Origin: Paenibacillus sp. FSL R7-0273
GTDB taxonomy: Bacteria; Bacillota; Bacilli; Paenibacillales; Paenibacillaceae
NCBI RefSeq assembly: GCF_000758625.1
Contig: NZ_CP009283.1
Coordinates: forward strand, 2,677,501-2,741,500
Reading direction: 5' to 3'
DNA: 64,000 bases
Shown piece after piece: positions 17,250-25,613 of the stretch (position 1 is the first letter of the stretch; each line of letters opens with the position of its first letter). The notes beneath the pieces were generated by a model. The model was not told the DNA's origin, searched no databases, and saw nothing but the letters and a program-made list of their open reading frames with translations. A program made the position numbers and the translations under genes.

Positions 17250-17948
17250 GTGGAGACGATTCTGATTGTTGAGGATGACGCCAAGCTGGCGGACATGCTG
17301 GGTACCTATCTGTCCAAATACGGCTTTAACACGGTCATTGTGGATGATTTTAACAGTGTGCAGGAATGCTTTGAGGCGGCAGCTCCCAGCCTTGTGCTGC
17401 TGGATGTCAATCTGCCCCGTTATGACGGATTTTATTGGTGCCGCCAGCTGCGCCAATTCTCGATATGCCCGATCCTGTTCATCTCGGCGCGCGACAGCGG
17501 GATGGATCAGGTGCTTGCGCTGGAGAATGGCGGCGACGATTATATTACGAAGCCCTTCCAATATGAGGTGGTGCTGGCCAAAATCCGCAGCCATTTGCGC
17601 CGGTCCTACGGCCAGTATGCCCGGACTCCGGAGGAGCGGAAGCTGGAGGCAGGAGGATTAATACTGTTTCCCGAGCGGCATATGATCCGTTACGCAGGCC
17701 GGACCATGGATCTTACCCGTAAGGAGACTCTGCTGCTCGAAGCGTTGCTGCAGAAGGAGGGCCGGGTGGTCAGCCGGGAACGGCTGCTGGATGTGATGTG
17801 GGAGGACCAGCATTTTATCGATGATAATACCCTGAATGTCTATATTGCCAGAGTCCGGCGGAAGCTTGAGGAGCTGGGGCTTGAACAAACCGTAGAGACT
17901 ATCAGGGGGGCAGGCTACCGGATGAGCGCCGCGGATGGCCGGTCATGA
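17250..17948 (+). CDS. BceR-type OmpR-family response regulator
   Basis: 232 aa. The N-terminal receiver has acidic EDDA at the start and the phospho-acceptor Asp52 in LLDVNLP, with Lys in TKPFQ; the C-terminal winged helix (LTRKETLLLEALL, NTLNVYIARVRRKL) binds DNA direct repeats. GTG start at 17250 follows AAGGAAGTGAG. The gene overlaps the kinase by 4 bp, and a two-gene ABC exporter-type module follows. This arrangement is that of Bce/Psd-type detoxification modules, in which transport flux through the ABC protein signals to the kinase and the regulator activates the ABC promoter. Confidence 0.9.
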   Translation: METILIVEDDAKLADMLGTYLSKYGFNTVIVDDFNSVQECFEAAAPSLVLLDVNLPRYDGFYWCRQLRQFSICPILFISARDSGMDQVLALENGGDDYITKPFQYEVVLAKIRSHLRRSYGQYARTPEERKLEAGGLILFPERHMIRYAGRTMDLTRKETLLLEALLQKEGRVVSRERLLDVMWEDQHFIDDNTLNVYIARVRRKLEELGLEQTVETIRGAGYRMSAADGRS

Positions 17949-18946
17949 AGCTTTTTCTCAGAGATCAGGTCCCGCTGCTGCTCTTCTACCTGCTGCAAAT
18001 GCTGCTTGTTCCGGTGCTGTACTACTTGACCGGTGAATCCAGGACGCTGCCGATCATTCTGTATGGAATGACACTCAGCACCGCTGTGCTGCTTGTCTAT
18101 CTCGTCTACAGGTATATCCGGCATTACAAGCTGTACAGCCTGCTGAGTACCCCGCTTGCGACCGTTGGTCCGGCGGCTCCGCTGGATGATGCCCCGCTGC
18201 CGGAAGCGGTCAGCGAATTGCTTAGGCAGAGCCGCCGAAATTACGAGGAGCAGCTTCAGGCCTACGCCGGGCGGATGAACGGACATATTGTCTTCATCAA
18301 CCGCTGGGTCCACCAGATGAAAACCCCGTTGTCCGTCATCCAGCTTACCCTGCAGGAGCTTGAAGAAGAGAAGGCGGGCAGTATCCAGGAGGAGGTAGAC
18401 CGGCTGCGCAAGGGATTGGAAATGGTTATTTACACTTCCCGGCTGGAACAGTTCGAGGTTGACTTTCAGGTCCAGAGCCTGCCGCTGCGCAGTATAGTCA
18501 GCGAGACGGTGGCAGAGAACCGCCGGCTGTTCATCCGCAGAGGCATCAAGGCTGACATCCGGGTGGATGAGCATCTGACGATCTACAGCGATGCCAAATG
18601 GCTGAAATTTATGCTGACCCAAATTTTGGTCAATGCAGTAAACTACACTCCGGGTACGGGAAAAACGGTGACAGCGCATGCCTACGTTCAGGAGGCGGAT
18701 ATCGTTCTGCAAATCTCAGATGAGGGCATTGGCATTTCTCCGGCTGATTTGAAGCGTGTCTTCAATCCATATTTCACCGGCGAGCGCGGGCGGCAGTACC
18801 GTGAATCGACCGGCATGGGCCTGTATCTGGCGCATGAAATCTGCGGACGGCTGGGCCATAGCATCAGCCTGGACTCCCGGCCGGGTGAAGGAACAACAGT
18901 AACACTGACCTTCAGCGGTGCAGCCCGCCTGAACGGCAATGCGTAA
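17945..18946 (+). CDS. BceS-type intramembrane-sensing histidine kinase
   Basis: 333 aa with two N-terminal membrane helices (about 10-28 and 35-55) joined by only a few residues, so there is no extracellular sensor domain. This is the defining form of BceS-like kinases, which sense through their ABC transporter. The phospho-acceptor His123 is in HQMKTPLSV. The ATPase domain shows NAVNYTPG (N box), DEGIGI (G1) and STGMGLYLAHEIC (G2). ATG 17945 overlaps the regulator stop by 4 bp. Cytoplasmic part is GC-rich like its neighbours. Confidence 0.92.
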   Translation: MKLFLRDQVPLLLFYLLQMLLVPVLYYLTGESRTLPIILYGMTLSTAVLLVYLVYRYIRHYKLYSLLSTPLATVGPAAPLDDAPLPEAVSELLRQSRRNYEEQLQAYAGRMNGHIVFINRWVHQMKTPLSVIQLTLQELEEEKAGSIQEEVDRLRKGLEMVIYTSRLEQFEVDFQVQSLPLRSIVSETVAENRRLFIRRGIKADIRVDEHLTIYSDAKWLKFMLTQILVNAVNYTPGTGKTVTAHAYVQEADIVLQISDEGIGISPADLKRVFNPYFTGERGRQYRESTGMGLYLAHEICGRLGHSISLDSRPGEGTTVTLTFSGAARLNGNA

Positions 18947-19056
18947 TCCGCTCAGCACCACCGGATCAGAGTCCGTCTATCACCCGCTACGGCTGATGGA
19001 CGGACTTGTTGTGTTGGGTAAAGCATCCCGGGAGGCGAACACCAGCTTAAACGGGC

Positions 19057-19111
19057 TGTAAGGCAACGTTAAGGTAAATCCATAGCAAGCCGCAGGCCGA
19101 TCCTGTACACT
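19057..19111 (+). promoter_or_regulatory. Candidate BceR-type operator and promoter of the ABC genes
   Basis: CTGTAAGG (19056-19063) and CGTTAAGG (19067-19074) are direct repeats 11 bp apart, the spacing expected for an OmpR-family dimer. Downstream are TAGCAA (19083-19088) and TACACT (19106-19111) separated by 17 bp, a weak -35 with a fair -10, as expected for an activated promoter. A partly paired hairpin at 18971-19005 lies upstream and may end the regulator-kinase transcript. Confidence 0.45.
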
Positions 19112-19199
19112 TTGGGCATAAGAGGAAACATGCGGCGTACCTATCGGGCTCAGGCTGGTGGTGGGGCGCTCCTGTTTCCGGGCAGGGAGGAAGAGCACA

Positions 19200-19970
19200 A
19201 TGAATATTCTTGAAGTAACCGCACTGAACAAAACGTATCCCGGTAAGGTCGCTACACAGGCGCTCACCGATATTCATCTCAGCATCGAACAGGGGGAATT
19301 TGTCGGCATTATGGGACCCTCAGGCAGCGGCAAAACAACCCTGCTCAATATGGTCTCCACCATCGACCAGCCCTCATCGGGTGTGGTCAAGATTGGAGGG
19401 AGCAACCCGTATCTTCTGAACAAGAAGGAGCTGGCCCTGTTCCGCCGCCGGCAGCTCGGCTTCGTGTTCCAGGATTTCAATCTTCTGGATACCCTAACTG
19501 TTGCCGAGAACATCGTGCTTCCCCTGACCCTGGATAACCGCAGGCTGGCCGAGATGGAGTCGCTGCTGAACCAGGTCGCAGCCAGGCTGAACATTAAGGA
19601 TATCTTGAACAAGCGGACTTATGAAATCTCCGGCGGGCAACGCCAGCGGACGGCCATTGCCCGGGCTATAATCACCTCGCCTGCCATTCTGCTGGCCGAT
19701 GAGCCTACCGGCGCACTGGATTCCCACTCCTCACGGATCGTGATGGAATCTCTGGAGGAGATTAACCGTGAAGAAGGCGCGACGCTGATGCTGGTTACCC
19801 ATGATCCGCTGGCGGCAAGCTACTGCAACCGTATCGTCTTCATTAAGGACGGCAAGCTGGCGGCTGAAATCCACCGCGGTGACAATAGGCAGGCCTTTTT
19901 CCAGCAAATCATTGATACACTTTCTTTCTGGGGAGGGAATATGCATGAGCTTTCCTCAATTCGCGTTTAA
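19200..19970 (+). CDS. BceA-type ABC transporter ATP-binding protein
   Basis: 256 aa. Walker A GPSGSGKTT at 39-47, signature ISGGQRQR, Walker B ILLADEPTGALD and the switch His in VTHDP are all present, so it should be an active ATPase. It belongs to the MacB/LolD/BceA group that pairs with a large FtsX-type permease. ATG 19200 follows AGGGAGG; the frame is open further upstream, but only this start has a ribosome site. It overlaps the permease gene by 26 bp. The module frees lipid II-cycle intermediates from peptide antibiotics such as bacitracin in studied species; the drug here is unknown. Confidence 0.93.
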   Translation: MNILEVTALNKTYPGKVATQALTDIHLSIEQGEFVGIMGPSGSGKTTLLNMVSTIDQPSSGVVKIGGSNPYLLNKKELALFRRRQLGFVFQDFNLLDTLTVAENIVLPLTLDNRRLAEMESLLNQVAARLNIKDILNKRTYEISGGQRQRTAIARAIITSPAILLADEPTGALDSHSSRIVMESLEEINREEGATLMLVTHDPLAASYCNRIVFIKDGKLAAEIHRGDNRQAFFQQIIDTLSFWGGNMHELSSIRV

Positions 19971-21903
19971 CAACGTAAGGCGGGGTGCGCGTACCTATGC
20001 GGCCTTTTTTCTCAGCAGCGCATTCATGGTTATGATCTTCTTCTCTTATTCCGTGTTTATGTTCCACCCGGGCGTCACCGCTGTGGAAATGGGGGCGAAT
20101 ACCGCCGCCGGGATGAAGATCGCTTCCTATATTGTGTTCATCTTCGCTTTTTTCTTCGTCATGTACTCCATCAGCGCCTTTCTGAAGCTGCGCAACCTGG
20201 AATTCGGCCTATTGACGATTCTTGGCGCCCGTCCGGGCCAGATCAACCGGCTTATTCTGATGGAGAATATGCTGATCGGGGGGCTGTCGATTGTGTGCGG
20301 TCTTGCAGGCGGGCTGCTGTTGTCCAAGCTGTTCCTGCTGCTTGGCACTGCCGTCATCGGCCTGGATTCTTTGCCGTTTTATTGGCCGGCCCGGGCGCTG
20401 ATTACGACCACGGCTGCTTTCGTGACGCTGTTCCTGGTGAATTCCATATTCACGCTTGTGCTGATCCGCAGGAATCAGGTGCTTGAGCTGCTTAAAGGCA
20501 GTGTGAAGCCAAAAAAGGAGCCCAAAGCCTCATTTCTGCTGTCGCTGCTTGGACTGGCCCTGCTGGGTGCCGGGGCCACAGCCATTCATGGACAGATGTC
20601 GTCCCGCTCACTCTTGATCGCCGCCGTCACGGGCATTGCCGGTACTTATTTGTTCTATTCCCAGCTATCTGTACTGGGACTGCGGCTGCTCAAAAACAGC
20701 CGCAAACGGAGCTGGCGGGGCACTAACCTTGTATGGATCTCGGAAATGGGCTATAAGCTCAAGGACAATGCGCGCATTTTGTTTCTGGTGACGATCGTTA
20801 TCTCCCTCGCCAGTATGGCTGCGTCATTTCTCCTGTCGATGAATCAGGCCAACCGTGCAAGCTATTTGAGCAATCCGTTCGCCGTCAGCTACACTATTTA
20901 CCCGGGGGCTTCCGCCGGGGACAGCGGTGCCGGGCTGCAGGAAATCCGCAGCCGGCTGGAAATGGAAGGCGTCGCCTACAACGAATACAAGGTCGATTTC
21001 ATCCGCAGCGCCGTAATCGACGAACAGAAGAACAGTGCCCAGCCCGTATTGCTGCTGCCGTTCAGCCGCTTTCGCGAGCTGGGGGAGATTATCGGGGATA
21101 AGGAGCTGCCTCCGCTCGCCGTAAATGAAGCCGTGCTGCTGCTGAACCCGCAGTATACCGACTACAATTATGAGGCTGGACAGACAACAGCGCTGACCGA
21201 CGCAAGCGGACAACAGACGCTCACCTTAAAGCAGGTACGTAAGCCAAAGGTAATGCCGTTCGGCCAGTATACAGCACCGGTATTAATTGTGGATGATGCG
21301 CTCTATAGACAGGCGGAGGCCGGCTCCGGCGGCAATTCCCTGATCGGAAATTATTTTTACACTATACCGGCCTGGAACGATTCTTCTCCTCCTACAGTAG
21401 ATGAAGCTAAATTCATCATCTCTGCGGAGCTGGTAAAGTGGAACCGGGTCCGGAACCTCTCCGCAGGTACGCAGTATACGATGCTCAATGCCAAGGCATT
21501 CGATTATTTGTCCTCGAAGCATGAGAACGCTATGATCGGCTTTATCGGCATCTTTATGGCGCTTGTTTTCTCCGTTTCTTCGGCCAGCTTCCTGTACTTC
21601 AAGCTGCATACCGAGCTGAACACGGACATGAGGATGTACCATTCGCTTTCCAGAATAGGCCTGAGCAGCGGAGAGATGTCATCTGCCGCCACCAGGCAGA
21701 TTGCCCTGCTGTTCTTCGTCCCTGTGCTGGTCGCAACAGTGCAGACGCTGGTGGTGGTCCGCCCGGTGCTGAATCAATTCCACATCCGGGATACCACGCT
21801 GCCGATTCTGATCACGGCAATAGCTTTCCTAGGCGTGCAGTCGCTCTATTTTGTCATCATCCGCGCCCGTTACGTCCATAGTCTCAAGAGAATAATGGTC
21901 TAG
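19945..21903 (+). CDS. BceB-type FtsX-family ABC permease
   Basis: 652 aa, the normal size of BceB. The N-terminal helix is followed by a group of membrane helices, two further pairs, and then a large extracellular domain of about 200 residues (roughly 310-530, beginning near SNPFAVSYTIYPGA) before the last three helices. This ten-helix layout with the big loop between helices 7 and 8 defines the detoxification permeases, and the loop determines drug specificity. ATG 19945 follows GGGGAGGG inside the end of the ATPase gene. It acts in the membrane with the ATPase and kinase. Confidence 0.92.
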   Translation: MSFPQFAFNNVRRGARTYAAFFLSSAFMVMIFFSYSVFMFHPGVTAVEMGANTAAGMKIASYIVFIFAFFFVMYSISAFLKLRNLEFGLLTILGARPGQINRLILMENMLIGGLSIVCGLAGGLLLSKLFLLLGTAVIGLDSLPFYWPARALITTTAAFVTLFLVNSIFTLVLIRRNQVLELLKGSVKPKKEPKASFLLSLLGLALLGAGATAIHGQMSSRSLLIAAVTGIAGTYLFYSQLSVLGLRLLKNSRKRSWRGTNLVWISEMGYKLKDNARILFLVTIVISLASMAASFLLSMNQANRASYLSNPFAVSYTIYPGASAGDSGAGLQEIRSRLEMEGVAYNEYKVDFIRSAVIDEQKNSAQPVLLLPFSRFRELGEIIGDKELPPLAVNEAVLLLNPQYTDYNYEAGQTTALTDASGQQTLTLKQVRKPKVMPFGQYTAPVLIVDDALYRQAEAGSGGNSLIGNYFYTIPAWNDSSPPTVDEAKFIISAELVKWNRVRNLSAGTQYTMLNAKAFDYLSSKHENAMIGFIGIFMALVFSVSSASFLYFKLHTELNTDMRMYHSLSRIGLSSGEMSSAATRQIALLFFVPVLVATVQTLVVVRPVLNQFHIRDTTLPILITAIAFLGVQSLYFVIIRARYVHSLKRIMV

Positions 21904-21974
21904 CTGCCCGGGGGACAAGTTAACATTGTTTTTAAGGCTCCCGTAAATGAAATTAGTGAATGAATTTGACTGTG

Positions 21975-22090
21975 TTTACTGGTTTGTTTACAATGCATGT
22001 ACCATTACATTGGAGACACCTAGTAGAAGCACATTTAACGGCTATTTACAATAAACTCGGAGTGGATTCACGTACTCAGGCAGTAGCTAT
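21975..22090 (+). pseudogene. Fossil of a NarL-type kinase/regulator pair
   Basis: A short open frame joins two unrelated pieces. FTGLFTMHVPLHW (21975-22013) matches FTGLFTIHALLHW in the second membrane helix of the kinase at 38098, and AHLTAIYNKLGVDSRTQAVA (22029-22088) matches the DNA-recognition helix end of the regulator at 39291 (AHLTSIYNKLGVDSRSQAVA). The order kinase then regulator is kept but everything between is deleted. It is therefore the collapsed remains of a second, related two-component operon. It is unlikely to make a functional product. Confidence 0.7.
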
Positions 22091-22140
22091 GCACTTGGGC
22101 ACGGAATTCCGGGGATGTAATCAAAGAGACGGGGATAAAG

Positions 22141-22851
22141 ATGAATAATGCAAAAATACTGATCATTGAAGATGACGCACCGATTGCGGATCTGCTGTCC
22201 TACGGGCTCTCCATGGAGGGTTTTCATACACGAACCGCCGCAGACGGCGCTGCCGGAATGCAAGAAATCCAGTCTTTCCAGCCAGATCTGCTGCTGCTGG
22301 ACTGGATGCTTCCGGATACGAGCGGGCTGGAGATATGCAAGCAGGTAACCTCCGGATATAACCTTCCCATCCTCATGATTACCGCCAAATCAGACATAAC
22401 CGATAAAGTGCTCGGTCTTGAATTCGGAGCAGACGATTATATTACTAAGCCCTTTGATCTGCGGGAGGTGATTGCCCGGGTCCGAACCATTCTCCGCAGA
22501 GTGGAGCAGGCCGGTGCCGGAGCTAAGGCGGAGTCAAATTCTGAGGGCTATAGTTTCCATGATATCGATATTATTACTGAAGAACGGCTTGTCAAGAAAA
22601 ACAGCCATGATATTGAGCTGACTCCAAAGGAATATGATCTGCTGCTGATGCTGGTCAGGAATCCGGGGAGGACCTTTACCCGGTCTGAGCTGCTTGACAG
22701 TGTATGGGGCTATCATTTTGCCGGAGATACCCGCACTGTAGATACGCATATTCAGCGGCTCCGCAAAAAGCTGGAGGCGCAGGAATACATTGCAACGGTG
22801 TTCGGAATCGGATACAAGTTCAAAAAACAGGTGCTTCAGCATGATACGTAA
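22141..22851 (+). CDS. OmpR-family response regulator
   Basis: 236 aa. Receiver domain with EDDAP near the N-terminus, phospho-acceptor Asp54 in LLDWMLPD and Lys in TKPFD; winged-helix output domain with LTPKEYDLLLMLV and RTVDTHIQRLRKKL. ATG 22141 lies 8 nt after GAGACGGGG. The stop overlaps the kinase start (ATGATACGTAA). Third gene of the operon is a lipoprotein, so the system probably reports on an envelope condition. It stands directly after the fossil two-component fragment but is not related to it. Confidence 0.93.
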   Translation: MNNAKILIIEDDAPIADLLSYGLSMEGFHTRTAADGAAGMQEIQSFQPDLLLLDWMLPDTSGLEICKQVTSGYNLPILMITAKSDITDKVLGLEFGADDYITKPFDLREVIARVRTILRRVEQAGAGAKAESNSEGYSFHDIDIITEERLVKKNSHDIELTPKEYDLLLMLVRNPGRTFTRSELLDSVWGYHFAGDTRTVDTHIQRLRKKLEAQEYIATVFGIGYKFKKQVLQHDT

Positions 22852-24304
22852 AATCAGTATCAAGTTTTTGCTCGGTTTACTGTTTATTTTTATTATCTCA
22901 TTTATTGTGCTTAGCCAGACCGTACAAGCGTTCATCCGGACCAACAATCAGGATCTGATTACGTCAGAGCTGACGGGGCTGAAAAATAATAGCAATGTGT
23001 ATGTCCGGCAGGCGTTCCTGATCAATCATTATTCCAGTAATGAATTGTATTTCGGCGAGATGGCCGAGGAATTAGGCAGTACCCTGAAGCATGCGACAGG
23101 CAACAGCGTGGGTGTATACACGGTTAATGGTGAACTCTTGTACGCATCGGACAAGGCTGTGTTCCAGCAGCAGGAGCACAGTGATCTGCGTGAAGCGGTA
23201 GCCGGCAAGACAGCCTACAGCATATTGAATAATGAGCCTGAGACCTCGGTCATGTTTTCATATCCTGTGATTATTGACGGAGCCAAGGTAGGCATCTTGC
23301 GGTATTTCAAAGATTACAGCCTGCTCTACCAGCAAAGCAACCGGATTCTCGATGTCACACTCTACATTACTCTGGCGATTTTTACAGCTGCGTTTCTGTT
23401 TTCATTTATTCTGTCCAGACATATCACCCTGCCGCTCGGCAAGCTTGCCCATGCCTCTTCCCAAGTCAAGAGCGGGAATCTGGACGTCCGCATCCACTTA
23501 AGAAGAAAGGACGAGATCGGCCGGCTGGCAGAGAACTATAATGACATGATTGATCAGATCGGCAGACAGATCAGCATGATCAGCAAGGACCGTGACCAGC
23601 TGAGAGAGCTTCACCAGCAGGAAAAACGCTTTTTTGACAATATCACGCATGAGTTGAAAACCCCTTTAACCTCTATTCTGGGATATGCGGAGCTGATTAA
23701 GGTTAACGGCGAGCGGGACCCGGTTTTTTTTGAAAAAGGGATGAATCACATCATTGAGGAAAGCAGACGTCTGCACACGCTGGTGTTGAGGCTGCTTGAA
23801 GTCTCCCGTCAGGTGAAGAGCAATGACCTTGAGGCGGTAGATGCCGGAGCTGTTCTTAAGGATGTCTGTGAATCCATGGCTATAAGGGCACAGCGGTACA
23901 AAAAAAACCTCCGGATTCATATCGAAAACGATCTGTGGATGATGGGCCAGAGTGACCGGATACGCCAGCTTTTTATTAATCTGATTGATAATGCCATTAA
24001 GTACAGCTGGCCGCTTTCGGAAACGGAAGTGAAAGGTCTTCATGCAGACGGAAAAATACGCTTTATAATTGATAATCCGAGTGATGCCATCAGCGAAGAG
24101 CAGCTGTCCAACCTGTTCGAGCCCTTCTATCTGGCTCATTCCATGAACCCGGAGCAAGGGAGCGTCGGGCTTGGGCTAAGCATCGTTAAGTCTATTGTGG
24201 ATGAACTGGAAGGCAGCATTTCTGTTATCAGCGATAATAATCATACTATTGTTACTGTAGAATTCGAGAGACGGACAGCGGCAGAGGAGGCAGGCAGCCT
24301 ATGA
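22841..24304 (+). CDS. Sensor histidine kinase with HAMP domain
   Basis: About 487 aa. First membrane helix at 8-28, an extracellular sensor of about 140 residues (CHASE/PAS-like in length, with VGVYTVNGELLYAS), second helix near 175-197, HAMP linker (LPLGKLAHASSQVKSGN), phospho-acceptor His270 in THELKTPLTSI, and ATPase motifs DNAIKYS and GLGLSIVKS. The ATG at 22841 overlaps the regulator stop; the frame is open further upstream only within the regulator gene. Its stop overlaps the lipoprotein gene by 4 bp, pointing to tight co-expression and possibly a physical partnership. Confidence 0.92.
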   Translation: MIRKISIKFLLGLLFIFIISFIVLSQTVQAFIRTNNQDLITSELTGLKNNSNVYVRQAFLINHYSSNELYFGEMAEELGSTLKHATGNSVGVYTVNGELLYASDKAVFQQQEHSDLREAVAGKTAYSILNNEPETSVMFSYPVIIDGAKVGILRYFKDYSLLYQQSNRILDVTLYITLAIFTAAFLFSFILSRHITLPLGKLAHASSQVKSGNLDVRIHLRRKDEIGRLAENYNDMIDQIGRQISMISKDRDQLRELHQQEKRFFDNITHELKTPLTSILGYAELIKVNGERDPVFFEKGMNHIIEESRRLHTLVLRLLEVSRQVKSNDLEAVDAGAVLKDVCESMAIRAQRYKKNLRIHIENDLWMMGQSDRIRQLFINLIDNAIKYSWPLSETEVKGLHADGKIRFIIDNPSDAISEEQLSNLFEPFYLAHSMNPEQGSVGLGLSIVKSIVDELEGSISVISDNNHTIVTVEFERRTAAEEAGSL

Positions 24305-25437
24305 CTGGAAAATATACAGGATGGGTATCCGGAATTCTGCTTCTGATCATGCTGTTGTCCGGTTGCCGGGCGGGCGTTCACAGTGAAACTGTAATTATCC
24401 CGGATGACGGAGAAACAGAGCAGGCTTCCCAGAGCTCAAGCTCATTCCAGGTTAAAGCCATATACCGGCTGCCGGATCATTATACAAATGATGGTTACTG
24501 GCTGGGCTGGACCTCAGCGGATTCGCTGGCCGGGGCATTTAAGACTGCAGGAACAACAGAATCGTTCAACCTGATCCGGTTAACCTCTCCATATGAGCAA
24601 GGTGAGAATATCAAAGCAGTCAGTGACAAGACTCAATTGGAGCTGTCTCCGGACGGGAAATACACAGCTGAGATAAGCAGCTCCAATACGGTCACCAGCC
24701 TAAAAGTAGTTTCTTTAAAGAACGGGGAAGAGACAGAGATTGCTTCGTTCGGCAGCGGCGGCCTGCAATACCTGCAGGATATATCCTGGTCCGGAAATAG
24801 CCGGTTCCTGAGTTATCTGGTGCTGAATGCCTCTGACAGTGGCAAGAGTAGCATATATCTTTACGATCTGCAGACCAATACGACTAAACAGTATCTTTTA
24901 AGGGATATTGAACAAGGGGATACACTGCTCAGCATTAATGTTGCGGATGACGGGCGCGGTGTATTGTTCACCTTGTTTGAAGCAGACCGGCCGGGAAAAA
25001 CAGTGTTAATGTCCGGTAGGATGACTGATCCGGATATTAAGATTATGTATACACGCGAAACCGTGGAAGAACAGAACACTTGGATCAGCAATGATCAGTT
25101 TGCCTTTCTCGGACCGGACGGAACGCTGTATGAATATGACCAGCGAAACAGCGAGCTTTCCGTGATACTGGAGAATGTAGCTGCCTATAAATTATCTGAT
25201 GACAAGAAAATCATTGCCTACTCTCCGCAAGGTGAAGATGCTGTATATGTGGGCAAAATGCAGGGCAGAAATGTAGTGTACAGGGAGCCTGTGTATCATG
25301 GTATGATGCCTTCGGATATGTTTTGGAGCACGGATCATACGAAGCTGCTGCTTCAGGGGGCTAGTTCCTATGCGAATCCTTTTACCGGACAATACGATTC
25401 CTCCAGGGGACCGTCATTTATTATCGAGCTTGAGTAA
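24301..25437 (+). CDS. Lipoprotein, beta-propeller-like, kinase-associated
   Basis: 378 aa with a lipoprotein signal (LLIMLLSGC, Cys22). The remainder reads as repeated four-strand blades with SPDGKYTAEI, WSGNSRFLSYL, YDLQTNTTKQYLL and DDGRGVLFTLF, resembling TolB/WD40-type propellers. No catalytic residues are recognised. It should sit on the outer membrane face. The 4-bp ATGA overlap with the kinase suggests a job in signal sensing, but a periplasmic-type scaffold role is equally possible. A strong terminator follows, so this is the end of the operon. Confidence 0.75.
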   Translation: MTGKYTGWVSGILLLIMLLSGCRAGVHSETVIIPDDGETEQASQSSSSFQVKAIYRLPDHYTNDGYWLGWTSADSLAGAFKTAGTTESFNLIRLTSPYEQGENIKAVSDKTQLELSPDGKYTAEISSSNTVTSLKVVSLKNGEETEIASFGSGGLQYLQDISWSGNSRFLSYLVLNASDSGKSSIYLYDLQTNTTKQYLLRDIEQGDTLLSINVADDGRGVLFTLFEADRPGKTVLMSGRMTDPDIKIMYTRETVEEQNTWISNDQFAFLGPDGTLYEYDQRNSELSVILENVAAYKLSDDKKIIAYSPQGEDAVYVGKMQGRNVVYREPVYHGMMPSDMFWSTDHTKLLLQGASSYANPFTGQYDSSRGPSFIIELE

Positions 25438-25454
25438 AATCTATATCTCCAATA

Positions 25455-25488
25455 GCCTTGTTGCGGGTATCCGCAGCAGGGCTTTTTT
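25455..25488 (+). terminator. Rho-independent terminator
   Basis: GCCTTGTTGCGG (25455-25466) pairs with CCGCAGCAGGGC (25471-25482; mostly Watson-Crick with G-T pairs), loop of 4 nt, then six Ts. It ends the regulator-kinase-lipoprotein operon. Confidence 0.85.
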
Positions 25489-25613
25489 ATTGTCCGCAAT
25501 ACCTTGTGTTTTTGTTGACAACTTGTTTACATCCTGATCAAACTTTGGCGACATCCTGTCTTTATAGTTAATGAAGAGGATAACGCCCAATACACAACAA
25601 GGACTGAACAGAA

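Noticed and set aside
17915..18712. Long minus-strand open frame of 265 codons across the BceS-type gene
   Set aside because: It is opposite an intact kinase in GC-rich DNA, has Gln/His-rich text with no domain, and no ribosome site.
22029..22088. The short LuxR-like frame as a small DNA-binding protein
   Set aside because: It contains only the second half of the helix-turn-helix joined to a piece of kinase membrane helix, so it cannot fold as a DNA-binding domain.
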